Positions 1-12,400 of a DNA stretch of 64,000 nt are shown here, one piece after another. Each line of letters starts with the position of its first letter. Positions within the stretch are counted from its first letter, which is position 1. The notes beneath the pieces were generated by a model, which was not told the origin of the DNA, searched no databases, and worked only from the letters and a program-made list of their open reading frames with translations. The stretch comes from Strix aluco (taxonomy: Eukaryota; Chordata; Aves; Strigiformes; Strigidae), in contig NC_133940.1 in the NCBI RefSeq assembly GCF_031877795.1, positions 13,827,985 through 13,891,984 on the forward strand. The letters run 5' to 3'. The translations under genes and the position numbers were made by a program.

Positions 1-1485
1 GATATTGCAACAAAGGGAATGTGAAGTAAAATCAGCAATCAAAGCTGCCTTATAAGTCTTGGTTTTCAGAGAGTTCATCCCACCACAGAAGCATGGAGGA
101 ATTGTATTTTTTCCAGGTACTGTGTTTTATTTATCTAAATAGTGCTGCATTGCAATAATACGCTGTGCTTGTGAGCTCCAGAGATGGAAGATCCCTCAGA
201 GAGATGGATTTATAATACAGCCCTCTAACCCAGGAGGATGAAAGTGTTGTGCAGCTCTGGGTTTCATTACCCTTTGGCCCCTCTGCTCAGGCTATGGCCA
301 TGGGGGACCAGAGAGGGAGAGCTATTCTGATGAGACAGCTTTCAGATTAAATGTCTCTATTTTGTCACACAGAAAGCTGCAGAGAGAGAATGAACTCATC
401 TTTCCCAAACCCCTGTGTGGGACCCACTTTCCAGAGGGAAGTCTTGCTCCCAGTGCACCAAACACAGGCCATGAAAGACAACCTGTAGGCACTGGGAACG
501 ACCACAAGGCAAGTGGCCAGTGTAGGCCTGTGGGTCAGGTTCACCCCATGAGGTGCCTCCAGCCAACCCACCTGCTGGGGCACAGGGGACATGGACATAT
601 GAAATATGGCAGCATGCAGCTGTACACAGCTCAGTGCTTAGAGCTGCAAACTGTGGCTACTCTGTCTATGTGCTGGTCACCTCCAGCTGTGCTTCACTGC
701 TGGTGAAACCTTGGGGCTCGCTGCAATGCATCCCAAACTGACATCTGTCCCCAACAGACTGAGCCACCCTGCATAAAGCAAAGGAAATCTTGCTCCCCAT
801 CACCATTCTGAAACACGCACACAACTAAAATTATAGCGATTCGTTTATGTGGTTTACCCTAATTTGTGTCATAACTGGAACAGGATCACAAAACATCCTT
901 ACTCTGTCAGCCAGGGGCGAGCTAAGAAATGCAGGTCAAAAGGTGTGGTAATAAGAGGCATCAGGATGGTTTGGGTTGTCACCCCAAACTTGGCTCCTTT
1001 TGACTCATTTCTGTGGCGCCTTGTAGGCAGATCTGTGCTTCATACATTCATAAATTGGTGAAAATAATTTTTGCCCGCAACACTGCAAAGTTGACATTAT
1101 ACTTATTTATGCTGAGTTTCAAACTACTCAGGGGAGAGAGGACCTGTAAACTAAACCAGCCACACAGCCCTTCCCAAACCACCAAATGGTAAGCACAGGA
1201 ACAAAAATACATCAAAAGCTCCAATGCCACAGAGCAACGCTTGGGGACTATCCTGAGGGTCTCAGCTGAAACACGTATCCACAGCTCCAGACAGGAACCC
1301 GGCTGGGAGCCCTCACCAGGTAACCCTTCCCAAGAGGCACAAACCAAAAAACCTTTACACCTTCCAGAAAATTAGGGAGAGAAACTGATAACCTGTCCTC
1401 CTGGCTCATGTCATACTCCACGATTAGCAGGCAGCTCAGTCCTGTTTACCACTTGCACGCACGAAAGGGTTAAGACGAACCTTGC
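1..1485. other. Non-coding, no recognised feature
   Basis: I see no recognisable gene, RNA or repeat here. The open frames are short, overlap on both strands and resemble no family I know. By synteny this should be part of the DCX-SERTM2 intergenic interval, but no doublecortin domain is visible. Confidence 0.5.
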
Positions 1486-1489
1486 ACAA

Positions 1490-1982
1490 ACTTTGCTGCG
1501 AGCTGAGCTCACAGCCTGCCTCCCTTCCCTCCTCGCCTGCTGCCGAGGCAGCAGCTCCGCGGCACTACCGAGCCTCTCCGCTCCGGCTGCTGCCTGCCGC
1601 TGCTGAGACAGGCGCCCGGCTGCTGCCTGCCAGGCACTGAAGCTCATGAAGAGAAGGCTGCTTGCCCCTTCTCCTACTGCCTGCGAAGGAAGGGCATCAG
1701 CAGGGATGCTGCTCAGTTAGGCTCTCACTTGACGTCTCAAGACCGGGAGTAAGATCCACCCCTGCCAGCGAACCATGTGAATTCAAGAGCAGAGAAGAAA
1801 GTGCACTTGGCGTGTCTGTTGCTGAAAAGACAATATCCTGGCTCCAGCAATAAGACAGCAAATCTTTTCTGCACAAATCCCACTGCCTGGGAGGAGATAT
1901 TCCTACATAAATCACCAGCCAGCTCATGATCCGAACCAGCTGCTCTAGTGCCTAGTCCCAATAGCCCTGCCTGCTCTGAAAG
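1490..1982 (+). promoter_or_regulatory. Candidate promoter / 5' non-coding exon, possibly of SERTM2
   Basis: From about 1495 to 1660 the otherwise AT-rich sequence becomes GC-rich, with several CpGs and CTGCTGCC motifs. A good donor (GAAAG|GTAACT) follows at 1982/1983. The next strong plus-strand acceptor in a suitable place is at 5306, in front of the SERTM2 coding exon. Mammalian SERTM2 has 5' non-coding exon sequence, so this patch is a reasonable first-exon candidate. This is inference only: no transcript evidence is available and the exon boundaries are guesses. Confidence 0.25.
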
Positions 1983-2350
1983 GTAACTATGCTTTATTCT
2001 GTTCTCTTCCTCTGCACTACCACAGCTGAGACACTGGCATACTACCTTGCACTTCAGCATGAGAACAAAAAATTCCATCCGCCACTGAAAGAAGAGACAC
2101 CCCCCCTTTTCCTCTCCCTCAGATCCTCCCTGGAGAAAATGCAAGACATGGACAAAATTGATACTTTAATGTTTTGTTTGCATTTCTTCAGTGCTGATTT
2201 TTTCCTCTAAAGGTCACCTAGACAGAATACACCTGGTACTGTCCGTGTTCAAAGCCAAACCTTTCTGCACTTGCCAGCCAGTTCAGTGCAGTTTAAATAA
2301 ACAGCCTTGGAGAAGCTACACAAGTAATTGTTCTATTTTGTCCCACTTAC

Positions 2351-2422
2351 CTCTTCATAGTAGTTAAGAGTATCGGGTGGAAAAGCAAAAGAGAACTTGC
2401 TTGCAGTTTCAGAGATGCCTTG
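2351..2422 (-). other. Candidate minus-strand exon, unidentified
   Basis: On the minus strand this 72-nt segment is preceded by an AG acceptor with a moderate pyrimidine tract and followed by a perfect donor, GAG|GTAAGT. One frame gives 24 open codons (QGISETASKFSF... ending NYYEE); a second frame is also open. It is too short for open frames alone to be convincing. The flanking minus-strand gene expected from synteny is DCX, but this does not match the DCX protein. It may be an alternative or untranslated exon, or chance. Confidence 0.25.
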
Positions 2423-2429
2423 CTGTCAA

Positions 2430-5300
2430 GCAGCACTTAAACCGAATATGGGAGTAAAAGGAAGCAAGTAAGCAAGACAAGACATTTACTGCAGTTGCAA
2501 GATCACTTTGCACTGCCTGTGTTGTTTTGGAGAAAAGCTTTCTTTCTCTCTGCTCCTCTGTGACCTACAAAAGTGCAGAGTAGGGCCGTGCAGGCTTCAT
2601 AAAAACTCCCCAAACCTGAAGCTCCCCAAACCCTAATAGCTGCAGTGGGAGGATGGTAATTTCAGCGCTTATGAAGTTTTGGCTCATTAATTTCCTGTCT
2701 CAGTGACACACTCTGTGAAGAAACCTTTCTGTTGTTTTGTATGAGGCTTCTATTTTCACTGTTGATTTTTATTAAATGTTGGTTTGGGTTTTTTTTTTTA
2801 ATCCTTACTTAAAAACAACCACAAACTGATAAAAAAATAAATGTCTACTTGGAATCAGTCTGTACCCACTGAGCACCAGTGAACACTAATGGCGCTTGTC
2901 ACCTCTCAGAAATGGGAGTATTGACTAGCCGGAGAGGATGACTAAGCCTTGATCAACAACTTAGATCACAGGGAATGTGGGCTCTAGTTGTGCTGCTCAG
3001 CTCTATAACAAATTTACTATCTCTGTTCAGGGACTTGAGGGCTTCTCAGGGTAACCAGTGAGGTTTTGCCTCCTGTAATCTGAGTCATACAAAGTTATAG
3101 TGCTAACCTCCTTTATATACATTTTTTTCAGAATCTTTCTGTACCACTTATTTTCACATGACCTTGGTCTCTACAGTCTTCAAGATTCTATTCCTTAAAG
3201 GGGAGTGTGCAAAACTAAATCTACTAATATCCAAAAAGATGTGCTCCATGAGATAATTAGTAGATTGAAAAGCAAAAATCTTTGGGGTTGCCTGGAGCTA
3301 CTGATTTATTTCTGGCTCATTTCTGGAAAAGATGTAGTTAATTTCACAGCTGTCAATAGCCTGAATAGTTGATTGCTCCTGACAATTCTATAGTTGAGAC
3401 TAAAAAAAAAAGCAGCAAGCTGTGCCAGCTCCCCATTGCTAATACTTTTTACTGTTAATCTGTTCCTTTTATCAATAAATGCCCAGCTGAGCTTTGTTAA
3501 TTCAACATCTTGGCTTCTAGTTAACTATTGAACTTCAGGCTAATGTCCTTAGCATTCTGCAGTCTAATTTTAAGAAGTATGCAAAGCCATTAGGCTCTCT
3601 GCTCCTTAAGGAGAGAAACTATCTCTGGCTTTTGCTCTCAGTAAGATAGCGGATGAGATTGGCAAAGACATTGCTCTGTACTTTAACTCACACAAGTGTC
3701 AGATTCCAGACTGATTGCATTTCATTATCAACAGAGAAATCATATTGTAAGAACAGAGGTTTAATATGGCCAGTAATCTTCACACCCTCTATCTCCCACC
3801 TGCTGCGTAACATAAGAATATTCTTCATGGGGGAAGAATTTCCATTTATAGGTTTGAAGTGTGAAAATCACAGTTATTGCCCTATAATTGAGAGCAAAAG
3901 TGCCTGGCTGCAACACAACCTTCACTTTCATGTCCCATGCTTCTGCATCAGCACCAAACCTGCTGCCAGAATAACTGGGTCCACAGGGGTTGGGTCAGCC
4001 CCTGGAAAAATACTGAGCTGCCCTTTTCTACCATGCTTGCCCACACACTCCTACATGAAGCACAGCACAGAACCCACTACCCATGCAGGGACTGCAGAAG
4101 GCAAATCCTCAGGCAATTTTTTCAATCGGCAATTTGGCCCAGCTTAGCCAGCCTATTACTAAGCAGGATCTGGCCTGATATTCCCTAAACTGGATTGCTA
4201 TTATCTCAAATGCTTTGATACTGAAGAAGGTATTGCAGGATCTGGGAGGTAAAGTGTAGACAATCACCAGCGTCCCTTCTCCAAAAACTCAGCGCATCAT
4301 ATGCTTCCCCATCACATGAGCCAAAGTAGGTCTGTCTTGCTTGTAATGAAAGCCTGAATTATCAGCTCCCTGATGACCCAGGCCTCCAGATTTCAACCAC
4401 CTCTCCCTAAAGAACAGCAAGGTGTTGTTCCCATTGGTGCATGGGGAGAACATAACCAAACATTGTCAGTAAACCAGCTACATTTTACGAACAGAATGCC
4501 CATGAAAGTCAAAATGTTTTGCAGCAATATGTCTTTTAGGTGAAATCTTTATCTAAAAGCATCAGAGTTTTTATCATTTTGACCTAATGTTTCATTTTAA
4601 TCTGACTACCATAGTATATTACCATATTGATATTACCCTGTTTACATCTCATGTAGGTGTATATGTAGTGAACATTATAAATGGTTGTATCATGTTGTTT
4701 CAGTGCTGTCATTTTTGCTTCAGCTAAAACCAAAATTCTGGTCTTATCAAAGAAGAACACGATGCTTTTGGATGCACCATTTACAGGGACATTTCAGCAT
4801 TTATGTTTTCTGTTTCCAGATGGAAGAATTGAAAATGCTAAAATGTTAAAATTCCCCCATTTCTAGTAAGTTTTGCTCTCAGGAGGTGAGTGAAGTGTCA
4901 TATCCTGCAACAGAGTTGCCTCAGTGGGACAGGTGGGGCTCTGGATGCCTGCCAGGTGCATCCTGCCTCAGAAATAGAGGGGCCTGATAAACAGTAAGAG
5001 ACACATGGTGGAAGACACTGGCTGGATTCATTTCTTCCCTTCCTCTGTGACATCTAATTCCGTATACTATAGGGCCTTCTCTTACCCATAAGTAAGTAGT
5101 GAGTGTTACCAGAGGAGACCTTAACAATCAGATTTGCGTGGTCTTTCTCTAAAGTGAAATAGTGCTTCTCCTGGTCTCAAGGTGTCTCACAGGAGCATGA
5201 CAAGGGTTTTCTTATCTATTTGTTCTGAAGATACCACAGGGAGGCTAGGCTATTTTGGTACCTGGTTTCATTTCTCTCTCACTCACTCTCTTTTTTTTCC
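2430..5300. other. Non-coding interval, possible SERTM2 intron
   Basis: No supported gene or repeat. If 1490-1982 is the SERTM2 first exon, this is its intron. The longest plus-strand open frame (3653-4147) has no domain, signal or family resemblance and is treated as chance. Confidence 0.45.
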
Positions 5301-5306
5301 TTTTAG
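5293..5306 (+). promoter_or_regulatory. SERTM2: Strong splice acceptor upstream of SERTM2 coding exon
   Basis: A long uninterrupted pyrimidine tract (CTCTTTTTTTTCCTTTTAG) ends in AG at 5305-5306 with no competing AG in the tract. It would start the SERTM2 coding exon at 5307 and leave 631 nt of 5' UTR before the ATG at 5938. The position fits a gene whose coding sequence lies wholly in its last exon. The link to SERTM2 is inferred from position. Confidence 0.4.
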
Positions 5307-5928
5307 AAAGCCAACTTTTTGACTGTTCCTAATAAGAAACTCAAAACTCCACACTCTTTAAACAAGTATCCATAGCCCTGGATTAGGAGAGAAGAGATCC
5401 CCCAGCAGCCTGGTAAGGCAGAAAACAACCTTCCCCAGCTCATACAAGGATAAACCACCTGCTGTGGGAGAAGCTGGCAGAAAGCTGACTCAGTTTGTTT
5501 GGAAAACAACACTTGCAAAGACCAAAACTGTGCAAACCTTTGCAGCTCAGTTTGAGCTTGCAAGGACCAAAGCTTTTCACCTACCAAAGCAGGAGACCAA
5601 ATCTGAAGCTCCAAAGAAGCACCAAAGCATTTTCAGGACAAAATAAAAGTCAGATGGCAGTGTAAAACACAATTTTAATGCTTGTTGTCATTGTAATAGC
5701 AACTTGCAAAATGATTTGCAAAGGCCTGTCTCATGCAGTATGCTTAACTGTGTGAACCAGCAGTTTGAGACCAAGAGAATGGTGCATTTCTTTCTGAAGC
5801 CATTGTGCCATCTGTCCTAAGTTTCCTCTCTTGTCCTCCTTTGTGAGTTTTTTCCTTTGTGAGTCTTTCCCTCTGGTGAGGGAAGAGAGAAAATCTGAAG
5901 GTAAATAGGGAAAATGGACCAAAGCTGA

Positions 5929-6216
<288 letters not shown>

Positions 6217-6429
6217 AGACCCCAAAGCAAAGAGGGGTCTGTGCTTGTTAAACATGTTTTGTTTGGCAAAATGGTGGTGTAAAGAATCTCTGCCTGCCTA
6301 TCGAGCCCTACAACTTACTGCACAACCATCAACAGCAGCACAGAGCATCTGGAGAGTGTTATGCCACTCAGACTGACTGGCTGAGTCCCACTGACTGTTG
6401 ACACTACAGGCAACATGTGCAACACCCTC

Positions 6430-6435
6430 AATAAA
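6430..6435 (+). terminator. SERTM2: Poly(A) signal AATAAA, likely SERTM2
   Basis: Canonical AATAAA 214 nt after the SERTM2 stop codon. A second AATAAA at 6903-6908 could serve a longer 3' UTR. Choice between them is not determinable from sequence. Confidence 0.45.
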
Positions 6436-6439
6436 ATTT

Positions 6440-9400
6440 ACATTACAGAAATCTACTGCTATCAGGAAAGACTCATATCCCTCTAAAAGCCCTTGAAGAA
6501 AATGGTAAAAGCCACAATAATGACAGCCAATAACCCAAAGAAACACATTCCAGAATGTGTCCTGGAGCCTGTATTTGCTGACCTCTCTCTCTGCCCTTAA
6601 ATTCCTTGCTTGTTAAAAGAGTTGAATCAACAAAGTTAAGTGGCGTAATCTGGAAGAGCCCACAGGGCACATACAGAAATTATCAGTGGTTTGGAAATTC
6701 TTAGGCATTTCTCTCATTCAAGAACTAAAACCTTAACCTGCTTTTTTTTCCACTTGAATGGCGATTTACACAATGAAGTTTCAGAAGTATAAGAATGTTT
6801 CATCACCTGCTGGAACTATTGGTTTCTGACATTAAAAACCATACAGTGAATAGTTGCATTCCAGATATCAGAAGAAGACAGGACCTTTAAAAGAGGAAAG
6901 CAAATAAAGATAAAATTTAACAAAGGTTTAAAATAAGAAGAAAGCATCAGCAGGAAATGAGCAGCAAGAGAGAAAAAATGTTAAAAGACATTTCTACCTC
7001 TCTTCCTTTGTTCTCCATTAGCTGAGCTGAATACCTTTCAGCCTTCCCAGTATCGCTCAGTAATTAAAATGCAGTGTAAAGTTTGTGAGTCAAATGGACA
7101 CTGTTCTCCTAACAGACTCAAATTCATAATAACATTTTCTCTCATATCCATGTTGGGTTTTCTTTTTCAAAAGACAGACCAGTTCTTCCAAAGCTTTTTC
7201 ATTTGTTTTCTCCAAAGAAAGCTGAAGAAATGCCAGGGCTTGGCACTGCAATAATGAATAGTGTGAACAGCTTTGGACATAGACTTGTAGGGAACATGCA
7301 TATGGAAAGTAAACTCACTGAGCACTAAAAGATAGGACTGGATTCAAATATCCTGGCTGATCATTCAGAACAGTGAGAAAAAAAATGTTTACTTAAATTT
7401 ATGAAACAACAATCTGATCCAATCCTCTTACCTATGAACGATGTACAGAGATAGACTTTGCTTCTGTGGATAGGAAAGATGGAATCAAATATGGCATATC
7501 ATTTCAGGGAGAGCCACTGCCTCTTACAGAAAATCCTCAAGCGAGATTGTTTCAGCTACATTTCTAAAGGGCACAAATTTTACCCAGTTTATCCTCTGTA
7601 TTACAGTCTAATTCTAGCGTAGTGATAAAATCCCTTGGTGCTTTTCACATTTATATACACTTATTTGCCAATTCTTTCTCCAAGGGCTTGGAAAGTTTAA
7701 ACTCCCCATACAAAAACAGTGCTAAAATTAGAGATGACACTGACTCCATGGACTTGTGATAGTAACAAGAAACTGTTTCTCAAATGCTTTTGTGTACAAC
7801 AGGTTCTTTATTTACCTTTAAAGGTCTGTATATGTGTGAGCTGTTTGGACTAGGAATATGGCTTTTACAGCTGATGGAGCGGGGTGGGGGGGAAGCAGAA
7901 TGACAAGTAATGGCCATACTGGATACAGCTGGTCCATGGGCAGGACTACTGTTTTCCTCACTGATGTATTTAGTATAAAGCTATTTTAAAAATGCTTCTT
8001 TATATTGAATAGCACCTTTTATACTCCATTAACCCCCATATAAGCAGGTAGCATGGTGACTGTGTAAGGGAATACAGCAAACAATACACACTCAGCAGTA
8101 TCTCCCCATGCCATGCTTGGCTGTGTTTACCTGGAAAAGAAGGCAGGAGGCAGGTTGCCCTCAAGCTTTCTGCTATGGGGACAACACACAGATATCACCA
8201 GGCAGAACGGTGGCTTCACACCCCATCTAAAGATGGGCTCCTCAAGGAGTGCTACTCTCAGTGCTGCACAAGAGCCCAAATTCTGTGTGATGATTTGGAC
8301 ATTAATCCAACCAAGACAGGCAGCTACCAAGTCAGCCAGTGACATTTAAATTTAACAAAAATCTATGCCGATCAAATTGGCTTGCTATGTGTCATTCATT
8401 CAGCCATCATGAGGCAGACCAGCCCAGGCTCAACATCTGGCTTGCACTGTACAGTCTCTCAGTTTTCTTGATGTGCCATTCAAAAGCTACAACTTACGGA
8501 GACCATAAATGTTCTAACATACTAAATCAGCAACTAAACCACCTCAGCCTTGCAGCACAACTATCTGTGGAAAAGCCTTATTTCCAAGAGGCTGCAGGAC
8601 AGATTCAAATATTAACATAAAATATCAGACCTATTAGTGGAAAATGACAGTATCAGAATCCGAGTTGGGACCCAAATTCTGATTGCTTTGGTCTCAGATG
8701 AAAAACCCCTGAAGGTACGTGTCAAGACTACATTTCTTTCCTTCATACTAAAGAATGTTAATTCAGAAGTGTCTCACAACCCTTTAAAACTTATTCAGTA
8801 AATATGCTGTAAATAAAAGAACAATCACTTTATATATGATTACATTATATCACATTATATCTTTGGGCAGACTGGGTATTTCTATATAATACTGTCAAGG
8901 AAGGCAGCCCTATCTAACACAAAAATCACAAGTTTTCTAAAGCTTCATTTCACACAAAGTGTCTGTCCCACTTGATACATCTACAGTCCCAGAGGCACTC
9001 AGAGTGACCCATTTGTCTGTACAATGCCAGGAAATTTTAAAGTCTTTTCCCACTGCAAAACAGAAGAATGCCTTTCCCCCCTTTTGATTCTCATTTGTAA
9101 TGTCCAAGCCCTGATGTCTCTGAGAAAAGAGAATGTTGGGGTGCATGGACCCGTGTTTGCTGAGTGGGCTTTAGTGGACTTTGGCATTCTTTGGCTATAA
9201 GGAGTGGTTATTGGAACTTCCGCGTGGATTTTCTGGATCTTGGAGAAGTGCAGGTGTCACATTCATACCCTTCCCCTCCAGCAGCCTGTTTCCTCCCCAC
9301 TTGTCCATCTGCTACAGAAAATTGGGAGTTTTTACAAAAATAAAGAGACATACTACTATCAGTGGTGAGTCATTGACTGCTCTGTACTATTTCCACGTGT

Positions 9401-12400
9401 GGATCTGAGAGACCAGCTCATATGCAGAAATAGGCTCAAGTAGTACCACTCCTTTCAAATTAATTGTTGGCCTCAGGGGGCATCCATGTAAGCAGAGCCC
9501 CTACCAGTCTGTGTAAGTATTACTTGAACCAGGACAGTTTGCTCCCCTCTTTACTCCCATCTTAGACATTGGAAACAAATATGACTAGTCAATTCATCAC
9601 CTCCTCCATTCCTTACCTGCAGGGGAAGACAGCCACCAGCTGTTCTGAAGGAGCAGCAAAATGACTATGCATTGCCCTTCTTTGTGCGTGGGACTGTGCA
9701 GTCACAGTAAGCCTACAGTCATCAGAAAACCACCATTGCTCCCAAATCTCCCAGGGTATTTAGTCTAGGATGTGTCAGGACATGAGTATGGTGTAACTCC
9801 CTAAACCATATATATTCTACAGGATTTATGCTTGGGTAATCTCACCCACATGATATCCATCCACATCCATGAATTTTATGCACTAACAAACCCTAAAGTA
9901 TTGAGCAGAAATGGTTGATATGTAGAATATGTTCCTTCTCTGTGTCAGAATATATAAACATAAATGTATATTTTCATATTCTCACAGGGCTGCAGAGAAG
10001 AACATAATTTTACAAACAGCATAACTCAGCAGAGGATCAACCTTGAAGTCCCTGAAGGACATTTTTTGATTTTACTTGAAAAATAAAAAATGTTTGAAAC
10101 CACAAAATTATGTGAAGTCACACATCCATTTAACTGTCAGCATTAATGAAAATTTACTTGTGTGCCTTGTCTTCACTAGGAAAAGAAATGTGTCCTTGCC
10201 CTTCAGTCACTAATGGGGTAACTACTTATGAGATAACATCCTAGTGCAGACAGACAGCTATAGCTTTAAAGCAGGTTAGCAGGTCAGCAAAGATGCAGAC
10301 AACTCCTCTTGCTACTTACCCTCTGCTGACAGTAAATGCTACAAGTCAATTTATTTGCTACAGATTAGGTAGCAAGTTCAGTGAGATTGTGGAATGACTG
10401 TATTTTTTTTCAAAGAAGATATATCTTTGTGGTGTGTCTGTACTTCAGCTTAATTCTGGTATAGACAAAGTTTATCCACAGTCCTGTTTATTCATGTGCC
10501 CTGCAAAAAATGTGCAGTCTTACAATGACATGCATGACTAAAAATTCAGATGCAGATATATCTGAAAAGGGGAAAAATCCCAAATGGTATTTTATTGGTA
10601 CATGATCTGCCAATTTAGTTGTTGCCATTTTGATAAAAAAATAAATGTAGAGATGGTGAAATCTGCTTGATAGATGCAGTGGGCTTAAAAAAGACGACTA
10701 CACAGAATGTTAAGTAAAAACCATCCAAATACACAATTCTATAAACAAATTCTGAAGTTACAAGAGAAGATTTAAGACTACATCCTTGCGGATTGGGGAA
10801 AATATTATTTTCAGTTACTGTTCCTGACACAGATTTCACATTTGTTCACAAAAAGGAACTGCATGTTATACATTCCATCTACCAAAAGCCTAACCCCATA
10901 AAGCCCTCTGAGATCTTCACCATCCTCAGGCTTTTACAGAAGGCTGTCAAGTTCCAGCATGAATAAAAGCAGCCTTCAATTCCTGATGTTCATTCTGTGG
11001 GCACAGATATCAAGACAAAGCCTGAAAAATCACAATAAGTTGGTTCCTTGCACACTCACTCTCTAGAATGCAGTATGTGAAAATTTACTCCTCAGTTGTT
11101 TCATAAAAGAGAACAGTTAAAGTATCATCTAGAACAGCTGCTGTTATGTGTGAAAAATAATCCTAAACTGAATTTGAATTTTGATGGATTGGATTTTTCA
11201 GAGGTACTCTAGGATTTCTTCAGCTGAAGGCAAAAAAAATTTGTGCAGCTGTAGGCAATGCTAAGTTGTGAAAGCAGATCTGCATACAAGACGGAAAGGT
11301 CTGTCCAGTTCATATGTAATTAATAAATAACCCACTCCTTGCACTCCCACCTGAATTTCATGTCTACGTAGACTTGTCAACTGGGAAACAAATTATGAAT
11401 AATTCAGAATACCTTCCCCTTCCTTCCTTCTCCTCTAGATTTATTAACCCGTTTTCAAAGTGTAATTTGATCAAGCTAATAGCCACAGACTTCCTAAACT
11501 GACTCTCTCTGCATTAATTCTGCCTTCATGGTCGTAGTCCTACTCTTACAGTCCCATTTAATAGCAATCGATTAAGATAAAACAGGCACCTGCAAGTCAA
11601 GTGACAGCTCAGCAACATTCCTTGATATTTGAAATCTGTTCTTCTCTGCAAACAAGAAATTTATCCTATTTAATCTGGGCTATTGTTCTGAAGCTGGTTC
11701 CTCTTCCAAGTCCTGAAACACTTGCACCACAATAGCTACTGGCTGATGTTTACTCATGTAGTTTTATGAAAAAACACATACCCACCAGCAATACTGAAGG
11801 ATCAAATAGTACCTATCTGAGATACTTCTACGTACCCCACACATGTGAGCAAACATTAGGCAGACAAGCTTTTCCTTAAAATGCAGGGAGATTCAGAAGC
11901 CAAGTGGGCTTGGGCTACCTGTTAAACTGTGTGGGCAAGCAAGTGCTGAATTGGGGCACTCTCTACAGGACAACACAAACCCATGAGCTGGATTTTTGTG
12001 TATCACAGGCTTTGGCATCCTCCAGCAACTTCCCACTATCCTTCCTATGTCCCTTAAACATCTTCCCATATCAGAATCCTGTCTTTGGCCCAGAACTCAG
12101 AAGTGGGTGTTTCCAGTACAGTGGTGTACAGTGTGGCCAAGAGTGGATTTTTTAAGGCTATGTAAGCGTGTATTATTAGCTTGAAAGACACAAACCTGGA
12201 TGCCACATCCTGAAGCAAAATTTACAAGGAAAATCTCCCCTTTACTCCTTATGCCTTAGCAATCCTAATTCAAACTAATTCATGTTCATAGTGGTTAATG
12301 TGCGGCACTTTTTATAATGTTACTCCATAATCTTTAGGTTACTAGGAACCTGTCCAAATAGCTGTGGCATGACTAGCACAAAATGCCCCAGGAAGCTCAC

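Noticed and set aside
3653-4147. 164-aa plus-strand open frame
   Set aside because: No domain, no family resemblance, no splice or regulatory context; composition is like translated non-coding DNA.
8620-8714. Exon-like plus-strand stretch ending in AAG|GTACGT with an open frame (SDLLVENDSIRIRVG...)
   Set aside because: The donor is good but the upstream AG lacks a pyrimidine tract, there is no partner exon, and a 100-nt open frame is expected by chance.
9619-9690. Exon-like minus-strand stretch with donor GCAG|GTAAGG
   Set aside because: No convincing frame choice or partner exon; open frames of this length are common.
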